64,000 bases of DNA from Candidatus Parcubacteria bacterium (lineage in GTDB: Bacteria > Patescibacteriota > Minisyncoccia > Minisyncoccales > JAGLUP01): contig JAGLUP010000006.1 of assembly GCA_023134715.1 (NCBI GenBank), positions 75,305 through 139,304 on the forward strand, read 5' to 3'. How positions within the stretch are numbered: position 1 is the first letter of the stretch; every line of letters starts with the position of its first letter. A model generated the notes under the pieces. The model ran no database searches. It was not told where the DNA came from and saw nothing but the letters and a program-made list of their open reading frames with translations. Made by a program: the position numbers and the translations under genes. Below, piece by piece: positions 55,344-64,000 of the stretch.

Positions 55344-58300
55344 TTAGTAATTCGCTGTGCATATATAATGAATGGTTACGCTATAATCTCCGTTGGACTG
55401 GATGCTGGAAACAGATGTCCTATACATAATAGTAGTCGTGGCGCCGGAAGCGGGAGCGGCGCTGTCCGCTACCCTATCGCCGGGAGTAGTAGTTGCAAAA
55501 CCAGCGTATTTAGTGGAAGCGGCAAACCTGTCCACGCTTCCGCCGCCGCCAAGATTATTATCGCTGGTAGTGTAGCCAAAACCGCATGTGCTGGAAGCGT
55601 TGCAGGTATCAGGCCAAACAGCTGGAGTGGAATTAGCGTAATTCCATCTGGTAATGTAAGTGCCAGTCGCTCCTAACTGCAATCTTCCATTATCGCTAGC
55701 CCAAGCTGTTATGTTATAGCCGCCGGAATAAGAAGTTGTGGCGTATAATATAGTAGTGCCGGTGGCAGTGTAATCGTTTATACTGTTTAAAGTGCCTAAA
55801 TCAGTTGTGGCAGAACTGACTGAAAATTCCAAATCAGAAGACATTCCAATATACCAAGAACCATTAGTTGGCGGGTCATTAACCGCTGAATAAGGAGTAT
55901 TTAAAGCTGAAATATCATCTCTCTGCCAATTTTCAGAAATGCACTTATCTACTCCAGAACCTGCAGTGCTTGAAGCAGAAATAATATAGTTGCTTCCGTA
56001 ATCTGAATAATAATCATAGTTATCAAAACCGCCAAAAGCGATTGCCAAATTATATTTATAAGTGGTAGTGGCAGAACTTGTTTTTGAATATTCCCTAATT
56101 CTAACAGCCCCGTCAGTATTGGGCTGAGGAGTTTTACCGTCAGCCCCGCTGCCGGTTGTCTGGGTAGTTGACGCGCTCCCCCAGCCGCTGTTATATTTCC
56201 ATATCGTAGCCGGAACGCTTGTTTCCTCACTCCCTACGCTGTAAAAAGTGGAAGGAGAGTTTTGGTTGTCGTAGGATGTCTTAATCCAATCCCCGCTCCT
56301 TGCTGTATCTGAAACCCTGACTTCATCAATCGTGCCGTCAAATTTTGAAAATCCGGGTAAAGCCCCAATCCACAAAGCATCGTCATCCTGCAAAATCGTT
56401 CCTGTGCTCTGGTCGTATGACTGACTGGATTCATCACCATTAAGATACGCCACAACTCTTGAACCATTATACTTTACAGCAAAATGATACCAATCATCTA
56501 CGGTTAGAACAGCTGTAACATCGTCATAACCTCCTTCATCAATCTCGACATACACTTTGCTATTAAAAAGCCATATCCAATATTGCCTATGAGTATTGTC
56601 TCCTTTAGCAATCAGACCTGAATTCTGAATAAAACTGTCGGGCTTAAACCAGAAAGTTACTGTTACATAATCTGGATTCAATGAAGAATCATCCTCACAG
56701 CTAATATAATCATCGCTGCCGTCAAAAACATCCGCGCCGTCAATCTGGCCTGTGCCGTCTTGAGTGCTGGTAGAAGTTCCGTCAAAATTATTTGGAGTGC
56801 CATCGTTAGAGTTAATAGTAGAATCGGTATGAGTAGCATTTTCTCCAGCATTATATTCCTGTAAATGCTGAACGAGCTTGAAATTAGAATTCCATGTGCC
56901 TGTAATGTCCCATTGGTCAGAAGAGCTTGCGTTTCCATAATACATATAGAGGACTGTATCCGCAGAATGAGAAAGAGAATCAACCTCTATCCAGGCAATC
57001 ACTTCTCCGGTAGAGGAAGCGTATTTTTCTATTTCATGGTCTAATTTTGTTGAACCATCAGCTTTGGTAAAGAGAATGTCTCCTCCGTCAGATTGTCCAA
57101 CGTGCCCGCCATTGGTAGTATCTTTCCAGTCAGTGCTGGTTGAATTAATAAGAACCGGAAAATTAGTTTGAGTGGATGTGGCCACTTTTGTATGGTCAAT
57201 AGTAATTTTCTCGCGATAAGACCAACTGCTGTTATACCAAGGAGCAGCGGCAGAAATAGTAATATCATTGTCGCCTGTATCAACATCAGTAGAAGTCGCC
57301 GCAGCGTCAACAACATGAGCCCCCAAATACCAATCAACATTTAAAGTCGCGCCTGCGTCAGGCGGGTCTTCGTTATTCAAAGTAGTATTTAAAACCGTTA
57401 GAGTCCCTCCGGATAAATTTAGATAATTCCATGTTGACTCTTGAACACTGCAAGTCCCATTGCAAGCAAAATCCCATAAACTGCTTGCTCCTTGTCCAAC
57501 AATAGTAATATCTCCGGAACTTGAACCACCGCCCTTAACATTTAATGTGGCGCCGGAATCAACAGTAGTGGTGGCATTTTGCTGGACATAAACCTTGCAT
57601 TGTCTGTCGGCTCCGGCTGTTCCATCAAAATCAGTGGCATAACTCCAATAATCAGTGGTAGTAGAAATTGTATGATAGTCGCCCCAGATAAATAATTTCC
57701 CGTCATCGCCTGTTCCGTCTCCCGACTCATCGTGATCCATTGAATAAAGAGAGCCTGTAGAATCAACAGTACTGGTCGCAGAATAAGAATTCCACATCCT
57801 GACATCAGTGCTGGCGCCAACCTCTAAGGTGCTGTAAATATCAGCTCCGGTTGAAGTGGAATTGATAGTATATAAAGGAGCGTCAGTTACCCAAGTTGGT
57901 TCAGATGCTGTGGGCTTTAAGGTTCCATTATTTCCTTGTCCTGAACTGTCAGCAGTGGTTGTGCCTGTTCCTTCAGCAAAATGCCATAAACCGACTAATC
58001 CTGTTTCATTTTTAAACAATCCTTGATAGTGTTCATTAATCTCGGTAGAGCTCAACGCCCGATTGTAAATCCTCACCTCGTCAATTGCGCCGTTAAAATA
58101 CTGAGCCATAGCGGATGTATCTTCATTATATATAGCTCCAATGCTACAAATCCTGTTATTATCAAGACTACTATACCCAGAAATGTCAGTAGGACTGTTG
58201 GCATCCTCAGAGCCATCAATATATAATCTTAAATTATCCCCATCTCTCATTGCGGCAACGAAATGCCACTCCCCATCAGCATATTGTGAAGTGCTGAATA

Positions 58301-61300
58301 CATTTTTTCTCGTACTATTATCGTCTATTGCGACTTTTATTGTTCCATCAGAACGACCTCCGTCAGTAGTGAATGCAATACCATAACGTTTACCTCCTGA
58401 CCATCCAGAACCCTTCACAACAATCCAACCATCTCCGCCACTGGTTGCTTTAATCCACGCTGACACGGTAAAATTACCGCTTCCCATAAGAAGACTCGAA
58501 CCATCCCCGCAGTCAACATAATCATTGTCTCCGTCAAAATCCAAAGAAGAATTACCCTTTAAAGAATTAAGGTCTAATGTTGAACCTGTCCAGGTAGTGG
58601 TTGAGCCGCCGACTCCATTGAAAAATCTTCCCTGCGCTTCAATGGTTTTTCCTGAAGCAACAGTAAATGAAGTTCCGTTGGCGAGTTGCCAGTTGTGAGT
58701 AGAGGTCGCGTTTTCAGAAATTGTCCATCCGCCCGCAGTATTGTTAAAATTAACATCAAAGAAGGAGGAACTGCCAGGGTCTATTGTTTCCCCGGCATCT
58801 CCGGAATCAAAAGTTACTGCGCCGCTTTGGGCTGTAAATGTCCCGGAATTTGACCAAGAACCGCCAACAGTAATTGCATAATTTGAACTTGAAGCGTCTA
58901 AGGAATTACTTCCTGAAATTGTTAAATCATTATTAACATCAATGCCTCCTGCTAAAGTAGTGGTTCCTGAAAAACTAATATCATAAACAGTAGTAGTGCC
59001 TGAACCGCCTAAATTGCCTTCGCCAGATAAACTCACAGCTCCAGAATCAACATCAGCCGCTAAAATTCCGCTGACAGAAATATCTCCTCCTTGGACAACA
59101 AGATTTTGTCCGTTTAAATCTAATGTGCCATCTGTAATAGTTAAATCATTGGTAGTTGTAGCCGCGTCCTGAAAATCCCACACGCCGCCAGAACCATCAA
59201 AGGTTAAATCATAAAAATCCGAGCCGCCAGTAGTAATAGTTTTACCGGAAGCGGTAGCGTTAAATAAAACCGTTCCGCTGTTGTGGGTAAAGGTTCCTGC
59301 GTTAGACCAACTGCCGCCTATTGCTAATGTTCCAGAAGTAGAAGTAACAGCGCCAGTTGTAATAGTCAAATCATTAGTAGTTGTAGCCGCGTCTTGAAAT
59401 GTCCAGCCGCCGCCAGAACCATCAAAGGTTAAATCATAGAAATCAGAACCACCAGTTGTGATAGTTTTTCCAGTGGTAGTAGCCGTGAATTGAACAGTTG
59501 AAGAAGCGGCTGTAAAAACAGCGGTGGAAGAAGCTGTCCAGGAACCGCCGATAGAATAGGTAGATGTAGTAGAACCGGTAAAAGTGGCGCTGCCATCAAT
59601 GTGCAAATCACCTTTTGCGCCGCCATGGGTTAAAGTAACATTGCCGCCCGGAGCAAATTCTTTACCTATCCAAATATGAAGTTCAGAATCATTATCAACA
59701 ATTAAAGAAGCGCTTGGAGAAGTTGTCGCTGTAAAATGAATATCTGAATCATCATCTTTATCATAATCAACCATATCAGCGATAGTTAAGGCAGTGCTGG
59801 TTTTATCTGAACGGGCGATGACTGCCCCTCCGTAAATATCAAAACCAGTAATATTTGAACTGCCATTATTGGCAATAGTAACAGCTGTTCCTTTATAGGT
59901 CGCGTCTCCGCTAATCCAAGCGGTAATAGTTGAACCAGCGGAAATACCTGTAATACTGGTAATCTCATAAACACCGCCGGCAGTAGTGCTGGCAGACCAA
60001 CTGCCCGCGCCATCTACTTTCAATAGAATGCTTTTATCCGCCCCAATATTAGAACCGCCTTCAGTTTGATAAACAGTTCCTGAAACAGTGATATTAGAGG
60101 TCATCCCAATGTACCAAGAACCATTAGTCGGCGGGTCATCAACCGCTGAATAAGGAGTATTCATGGTGCCGGCGCTATTTCTATGCCATGAATCAGAAAT
60201 ACACTTATCCACTCCAGAGCTTTCAGTGCTTGAAGCAGAAGTGATATAATTACTCCCTTGGTCTGAATAATAGTTATAAGCGCCAAACCCTGATTGAGAA
60301 GAAACCGCTAAATTATATTTATAGGTAGTGGTGGCGGAACTTGTTTTTGAATATTCCCTGATTCTAATTGCTCCGTCTGTAGTCGGCTGGGGGGTTTTAC
60401 CGTCAGCCCCACTGCCGGTTGTCTGGGTAGTTGAAGCCGTGCCCCATCCACTGTTATATTTCCATATCGTAGCTGGAACGCTTGTCTCCTCACTCCCAGT
60501 TGTCCCTATACTCGGCTCAGGCGAGGCATATTTACGGACAAAAACTTCGTCTACATACCACGTAGCATCATGATGGCCAGTGAAGTGTATATATGTGAAA
60601 CTTGAAAAAGTGGTATCAGTCTCGGTTCGTCTTGAATTCCCATCAATTTTAAAATCAAGAGTTCCAGCATTGTACCAATCAAGCTCAAATATATAATAGG
60701 TACTTGAAATGGTATTGGGAGTTATGTATGGCCATTGTTCTTCAAGTCTAACACCATCATTATATTCCATAAGGCGCTCTCTATTGACATTTATCCTATG
60801 GTATATTGCATACCCATTGTAAGGGTCATACGAGGTGGATAAACCATCAGAATAAGCTATCTGAAATGATTCATCACAGTCAGATGAATATACTTTAGCC
60901 ATAATAGCATATCCTTGATTATCTGTATCGACAGGAGCATGAACTCCATCTGTTACACCTGCTCCCATTCTTAGATGATTCCGTCCATTTTGAACGCTAA
61001 CTGATGAGCTGCCTGTTGTAATAGACCAATCTCCTTGTCCATCTATACTCCCTATACTATAACTCTCAAAATCATCAAAGAACGCAAAGGTGCTTGTTCC
61101 GTTGCTCGTAGTGGTTGCACTTGCGTTTCCATAATACATGTAGATAGTGGTGGTGGCAGAGCCGGTTAAAGTGGGGATCTCTGCCCAGAAAGTAGAAGTT
61201 GAAGAAGTTGTATAATCTTCTCGCCAATAATCAATTAAGGTAGTTCCATTGCTGGTGGTAAATCTGACATCATCAAAGTCATCTTGGCAATGACCATCGC

Positions 61301-64000
61301 AGGTAACATCTCCGCCAGTGGAAGTCGCAACCTCTATTTTAACCTGATAATCGGTTTGAGTAGAAGTGGTATTAGAAATAGGAATTGATTTTCTGTAGGA
61401 CCAACTGCTGTTATACCAAGGAGCAGCAGCAGAAATAGTAATGTCATTATCGCCTGTGTCAATATCAGTAGAAGTGGCGTCTTTGTTAACAACATGAGCC
61501 CCCAAATACCAGTCAGTATTTAATGTGCCGCCTGTAACCGAAGTGTTTCCGGTTTTAGCGTTAAGAAAAGTAGGGGTCCCGGCTTGAATAGTGGTTGTAG
61601 CCGGAGCAGTGGAACAACCGTCTTTGTAAAGCCATTCTCCTCCTGCTCCGTTAAAATTAAGCAAATGAAACGCTGACCCGCCGTCAGTAATGGTTTTGCC
61701 GGAAGCGGTAGCGTCAAAAGTAACCGTTCCGCTGTTGTGGGTAAAGGTTCCAGAGTTAGAATAACTGCCGCCAACAGTTAAAGTTGCAGAAGTAGAAGTT
61801 ACTGAACCATTAGTAATGGTGAAATCATTGGTAGTGGTAGCAGCGGCGCTAAAAGTCCAACCGCCGGAACCGTTGTTAAAAGTTAAATTGTAAAAATCAG
61901 AAGAGCCAGAGTTAACTGTTTCCCCTGCGTCGGCTGAATCAAAAACAACTGTTGAAGTAGCGCAAGTAAAGGTTCCTGACGAACTATCCCAGGAACCGCC
62001 TAAATTAATTTGGCAGCCATCCAGTTCTCCATCGTCAGTGGCGTCTAAGGTGCCATTGATTGTAATGTTGTTGGTAATGTCTAATTCATAACCATTGGTA
62101 TTTAAAGTATCTCCGCTCTGAACAGTTAAAGAATCCGCGACTAAATCAGATGATAAATCAGTGGTGTCTGGCGAAGTTCCGATTTCCAAATTTCCCAAGT
62201 TCTGGTCTTCATCCGCGTCCTGATAAGTAAGGTCTCCGTCAAAAATAACTTTTCCAGTGCCGCCTGCTTTGGTAAAGACACCGCCTGCGGCAATAGCAAC
62301 ATTGCCCGCGATATTAATGTTGTTGTCAGCCGCTTGGGCTAAAGTTCCATTAGTTAAATTAAAAGCGTTATTAACATCTAAAGCGTCCTGCAATGTCCAC
62401 TCTCCTCCTGAACCATTAAATGTAATACTGGAAAAGGAAGAACCTCCTGCGGTAATTGTTTTCCCGGAGGCGGTAGCGTCAAAGGTTACTGTGCTGGTTG
62501 AATGGGTGAAGGTTCCGGTGTTGGACCAGCTGCCTCCTACTGTGAAAGCAGAAGAAGTGGCAGCAATCAAGGTACTGCTCGCTGTAATAGTGACATTGCC
62601 GCCAACATCTATAATAGGGTTATGGGTAGCTCCAGTAACACTCATTACATCTAAAGCATTGCCTATTGTTAGATTATTATTAATGGTAAATGTCTGGCCG
62701 GTAGTTGTGGCTAAGGTATAGGTCGGACCTGTGGCTGTATATGTGCAGTAGATGGATACTTTCCAATCCGCCTGATAAGGCTTGCCACCATCCCAACCAC
62801 AAGTAGCTGGCGGTGGATTTGTAGAGTGATATGTTTCATATTCATCCGCAATATGATATCCCGCAATACTATCGTAACTAAACTGGAAATGTTGCGCACC
62901 AAACCAAATACTAAGCATATAATCAGTAGAAGCTACAACTGAACCGCTGAGAGACATATTATTCCATTGAGCCGATGTAGGAGCATCGATTTCATTACCA
63001 TAGCAAATTCTGGAATCATCACTAGTTTTATAAATAATAGGTCTTAATTTGCCTCCAGCTGTAGTTTCTTTGCCATAAAACGATATTTTTGATACAGTTC
63101 CATCGCTTACTGGTGAAAAAGAATAAAAACCATCAATATAATTATTGTAATAGGTCATCAAACCGTCTCCTATATCTGTATACCCAAAAGTCAATCCAGC
63201 GGCGTGCCTCACGGGATAAACAGCATTGTCTAAAAACTCCTGCGGGATTTCAACTGTTAAAACGCCCGTCTGTTCATTTATGTTTAATCTGCCCCAAACT
63301 TCTGCGCCAGCGCTGTCAATTATCTTTGGTCTGTAAACATGAAACGCTTTTCCTGCCCGGTAATTCTTTCCGCCCATTTTGGAATAATCACCTTGCTTTG
63401 TGGAGTGATAAACCGCGTAAGAACCAACAACATTTTCGGGTCTGTAAGTCGTGGTGGCATTGTCTTTATAGCAGGCTGTATCTATACAATAATCCGCTTC
63501 GGGATTATCCGCTAAAGTCAAAGCTGGCTGATAAAAGAAATCCAAACCCTTGCTTTCAATGTTTAAACTCACAATGTTAGTTGCGGGTTTTTCTTTTAAG
63601 ATGATTTCAAACTCAAACTCATTATCATTTTGAGGATAAAAATGGGCTTCTCTTTTTTCTTCTATCCACTTCAGCTTGTTTCCCTCTGATTGAAGACTGT
63701 TAGTAGAAGCGGTTGTCGGCAAGCTCACGGAAATAGAACACTCCTCATCCCATTTGTTGAGTTTAACATAAGGAGCTAAAGGAGAATTTTCTTTTGTCCC
63801 TACTTCAATAATGTCATTGCCTAAAGTTTTTAAAACATATCTTGGAGAATCTGTTTCTTCTGGATTTTTATCTTTAACAGAATAAAACTTTAATGGTTTA
63901 ATTTTGTCAAAGGTTAATTCCTGAACTTTTTCTTTTTCCAACACTTTTCCGGTAATATAGCTGACTGCTTTATCTAAATGAAAAAAATCAATAATTTTAC
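55344..64000 (-). CDS. giant repeat-rich surface protein, N-terminus beyond the window
   Basis: More than 2880 residues, open to the right edge; the GTG at 63944 is not the real start because the frame continues upstream without a stop. Numbered from that GTG, the visible domains are: a beta-rich head (to about 300), many 40-residue beta repeats with variants of TVTFDATASGKTITDGGSAF (about 480-2090), two DUF2341 units (PWYNSSWSYRKSIPI near 841 and PWYNSSWSYREKITI near 2235) with MYYGNASATT strings, two LamG-like carbohydrate-binding units (FDGDNDYVDCGDGSSLL near 1798, FDGSDDYISCEDDSSLN near 2403), and a C-terminal 'YICTANY' end. Very Ser/Thr/Gly-rich. Adhesion or cell-cell contact is likely. 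No catalytic domain seen. Confidence 0.85.
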   Translation of the reverse strand, partial: KIIDFFHLDKAVSYITGKVLEKEKVQELTFDKIKPLKFYSVKDKNPEETDSPRYVLKTLGNDIIEVGTKENSPLAPYVKLNKWDEECSISVSLPTTASTNSLQSEGNKLKWIEEKREAHFYPQNDNEFEFEIILKEKPATNIVSLNIESKGLDFFYQPALTLADNPEADYCIDTACYKDNATTTYRPENVVGSYAVYHSTKQGDYSKMGGKNYRAGKAFHVYRPKIIDSAGAEVWGRLNINEQTGVLTVEIPQEFLDNAVYPVRHAAGLTFGYTDIGDGLMTYYNNYIDGFYSFSPVSDGTVSKISFYGKETTAGGKLRPIIYKTSDDSRICYGNEIDAPTSAQWNNMSLSGSVVASTDYMLSIWFGAQHFQFSYDSIAGYHIADEYETYHSTNPPPATCGWDGGKPYQADWKVSIYCTYTATGPTYTLATTTGQTFTINNNLTIGNALDVMSVTGATHNPIIDVGGNVTITASSTLIAATSSAFTVGGSWSNTGTFTHSTSTVTFDATASGKTITAGGSSFSSITFNGSGGEWTLQDALDVNNAFNLTNGTLAQAADNNINIAGNVAIAAGGVFTKAGGTGKVIFDGDLTYQDADEDQNLGNLEIGTSPDTTDLSSDLVADSLTVQSGDTLNTNGYELDITNNITINGTLDATDDGELDGCQINLGGSWDSSSGTFTCATSTVVFDSADAGETVNSGSSDFYNLTFNNGSGGWTFSAAATTTNDFTITNGSVTSTSATLTVGGSYSNSGTFTHNSGTVTFDATASGKTITDGGSAFHLLNFNGAGGEWLYKDGCSTAPATTTIQAGTPTFLNAKTGNTSVTGGTLNTDWYLGAHVVNKDATSTDIDTGDNDITISAAAPWYNSSWSYRKSIPISNTTSTQTDYQVKIEVATSTGGDVTCDGHCQDDFDDVRFTTSNGTTLIDYWREDYTTSSTSTFWAEIPTLTGSATTTIYMYYGNASATTTSNGTSTFAFFDDFESYSIGSIDGQGDWSITTGSSSVSVQNGRNHLRMGAGVTDGVHAPVDTDNQGYAIMAKVYSSDCDESFQIAYSDGLSTSYDPYNGYAIYHRINVNRERLMEYNDGVRLEEQWPYITPNTISSTYYIFELDWYNAGTLDFKIDGNSRRTETDTTFSSFTYIHFTGHHDATWYVDEVFVRKYASPEPSIGTTGSEETSVPATIWKYNSGWGTASTTQTTGSGADGKTPQPTTDGAIRIREYSKTSSATTTYKYNLAVSSQSGFGAYNYYSDQGSNYITSASSTESSGVDKCISDSWHRNSAGTMNTPYSAVDDPPTNGSWYIGMTSNITVSGTVYQTEGGSNIGADKSILLKVDGAGSWSASTTAGGVYEITSITGISAGSTITAWISGDATYKGTAVTIANNGSSNITGFDIYGGAVIARSDKTSTALTIADMVDYDKDDDSDIHFTATTSPSASLIVDNDSELHIWIGKEFAPGGNVTLTHGGAKGDLHIDGSATFTGSTTSTYSIGGSWTASSTAVFTAASSTVQFTATTTGKTITTGGSDFYDLTFDGSGGGWTFQDAATTTNDLTITTGAVTSTSGTLAIGGSWSNAGTFTHNSGTVLFNATASGKTITTGGSDFYDLTFDGSGGVWDFQDAATTTNDLTITDGTLDLNGQNLVVQGGDISVSGILAADVDSGAVSLSGEGNLGGSGTTTVYDISFSGTTTLAGGIDVNNDLTISGSNSLDASSSNYAITVGGSWSNSGTFTAQSGAVTFDSGDAGETIDPGSSSFFDVNFNNTAGGWTISENATSTHNWQLANGTSFTVASGKTIEAQGRFFNGVGGSTTTWTGSTLDLNSLKGNSSLDFDGDNDYVDCGDGSSLLMGSGNFTVSAWIKATSGGDGWIVVKGSGWSGGKRYGIAFTTDGGRSDGTIKVAIDDNSTRKNVFSTSQYADGEWHFVAAMRDGDNLRLYIDGSEDANSPTDISGYSSLDNNRICSIGAIYNEDTSAMAQYFNGAIDEVRIYNRALSSTEINEHYQGLFKNETGLVGLWHFAEGTGTTTADSSGQGNNGTLKPTASEPTWVTDAPLYTINSTSTGADIYSTLEVGASTDVRMWNSYSATSTVDSTGSLYSMDHDESGDGTGDDGKLFIWGDYHTISTTTDYWSYATDFDGTAGADRQCKVYVQQNATTTVDSGATLNVKGGGSSSGDITIVGQGASSLWDFACNGTCSVQESTWNYLNLSGGTLTVLNTTLNNEDPPDAGATLNVDWYLGAHVVDAAATSTDVDTGDNDITISAAAPWYNSSWSYREKITIDHTKVATSTQTNFPVLINSTSTDWKDTTNGGHVGQSDGGDILFTKADGSTKLDHEIEKYASSTGEVIAWIEVDSLSHSADTVLYMYYGNASSSDQWDITGTWNSNFKLVQHLQEYNAGENATHTDSTINSNDGTPNNFDGTSTSTQDGTGQIDGADVFDGSDDYISCEDDSSLNPDYVTVTFWFKPDSFIQNSGLIAKGDNTHRQYWIWLFNSKVYVEIDEGGYDDVTAVLTVDDWYHFAVKYNGSRVVAYLNGDESSQSYDQSTGTILQDDDALWIGALPGFSKFDGTIDEVRVSDTARSGDWIKTSYDNQNSPSTFYSVGSEETSVPATIWKYNSGWGSASTTQTTGSGADGKTPQPNTDGAVRIREYSKTSSATTTYKYNLAIAFGGFDNYDYYSDYGSNYIISASSTAGSGVDKCISENWQRDDISALNTPYSAVNDPPTNGSWYIGMSSDLEFSVSSATTDLGTLNSINDYTATGTTILYATTSYSGGYNITAWASDNGRLQLGATGTYITRWNYANSTPAVWPDTCNASSTCGFGYTTSDNNLGGGGSVDRFAASTKYAGFATTTPGDRVADSAAPASGATTTIMYRTSVSSIQSNGDYSVTIHYICTANY

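Noticed and set aside
62257-62721. 154-aa plus-strand ORF inside the giant gene
   Set aside because: It is antisense to the repetitive Ser/Thr/Gly-rich coding sequence. Long antisense frames are expected there, and it has no SD or promoter.
63089-63580. 163-aa plus-strand ORF
   Set aside because: Shadow of the giant surface protein on the other strand; composition is odd and there is no recognisable motif.

Overview
The window looks like a contig piece from a Candidatus Patescibacteria (CPR, Parcubacteria-like) genome. The evidence is an AT-rich sequence with tightly packed, overlapping genes, an spc operon that goes straight from rpsE to rplO with no rpmD (L30), very small metabolic content, many small uncharacterised genes, DUF5674 and DUF2283 type proteins, and very large repeat-built surface proteins. 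No tRNA or rRNA gene was seen. Almost every gene is on the minus strand; the exceptions are rpmB and a small plus-strand island inside the ribosomal cluster. This placement rests on gene content only; no search was run.

Layout. 1-10 kb: alaS (5' part), mnmA, a HEAT-like protein, a YkuK-type RNase H-like protein, a DUF92 membrane protein, tpiA, a galT-like enzyme, a GT2 glycosyltransferase, a zinc-ribbon membrane protein, map and adk. 10-30 kb: secY and the spc, S10 and str gene blocks in near-canonical order (read on the minus strand: rpsL rpsG | fusA | tuf rpsJ rplC | rplD rplW rplB rpsS | rplV rpsC rplP rpmC rpsQ rplN rplX rplE rpsN rpsH rplF rplR rpsE rplO secY adk map). The block is interrupted four times: an antitoxin plus a truncated toxin between rpsG and fusA, six small genes including two toxin-antitoxin-like pairs between fusA and tuf, a 1.8-kb plus-strand island between rplC and rplD, and an inverted-repeat element between rpsS and rplV. 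30-42 kb: M50 protease, rpmB, a RecB/Cas4-like nuclease with a probable 6S RNA just upstream, ndk, a ComEC-like hydrolase, a glycerol-1-phosphate dehydrogenase-like gene, IscU-like, thioredoxin and DsbD-like redox genes, DUF5674, HD, YbaB, ferredoxin, MscS and SGNH genes, a small zinc ribbon, and a PaaX/Cas2-like regulator flanked by dispersed palindromes. 42-64 kb: a cell-surface region with SdpI, four tandem cohesin-like paralogues, a dockerin protein, two proteins sharing an NAEPGGHY motif, an exported pilin-like protein, two AAA/DUF4143 ATPases, and a giant (more than 2880 aa) surface protein whose N-terminus lies beyond the right edge.

The most unusual features are these. (1) The S10 operon is split by an island of three modular single-gene cassettes (same promoter, same transcript-start hairpin, same nested-hairpin terminator, different small proteins) plus a candidate small RNA. 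A 38-bp palindromic terminator closes the upstream tuf-rpsJ-rplC unit, and a fresh promoter restarts transcription at rplD. (2) A CGATCG-centred 36-40 bp palindrome occurs four times; one copy overlaps the promoter of the Cas2-like PaaX gene and another lies just past its 3' end, abutting a 16-bp tandem repeat. (3) A MITE-like intergenic family has common ends and exchangeable cores. (4) A cohesin/dockerin gene cluster has start/stop junctions made of a degenerate repeat that codes for both the tail of one protein and the head of the next. (5) Repeat-derived tails or inserts occur in universal proteins (L22, L4, AlaRS).

Promoters and terminators were read by eye against TTGACA/TATAAT and stem-plus-T-run models. 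Start codons were chosen by family alignment and overlap with upstream genes, so several differ from the longest ORF.
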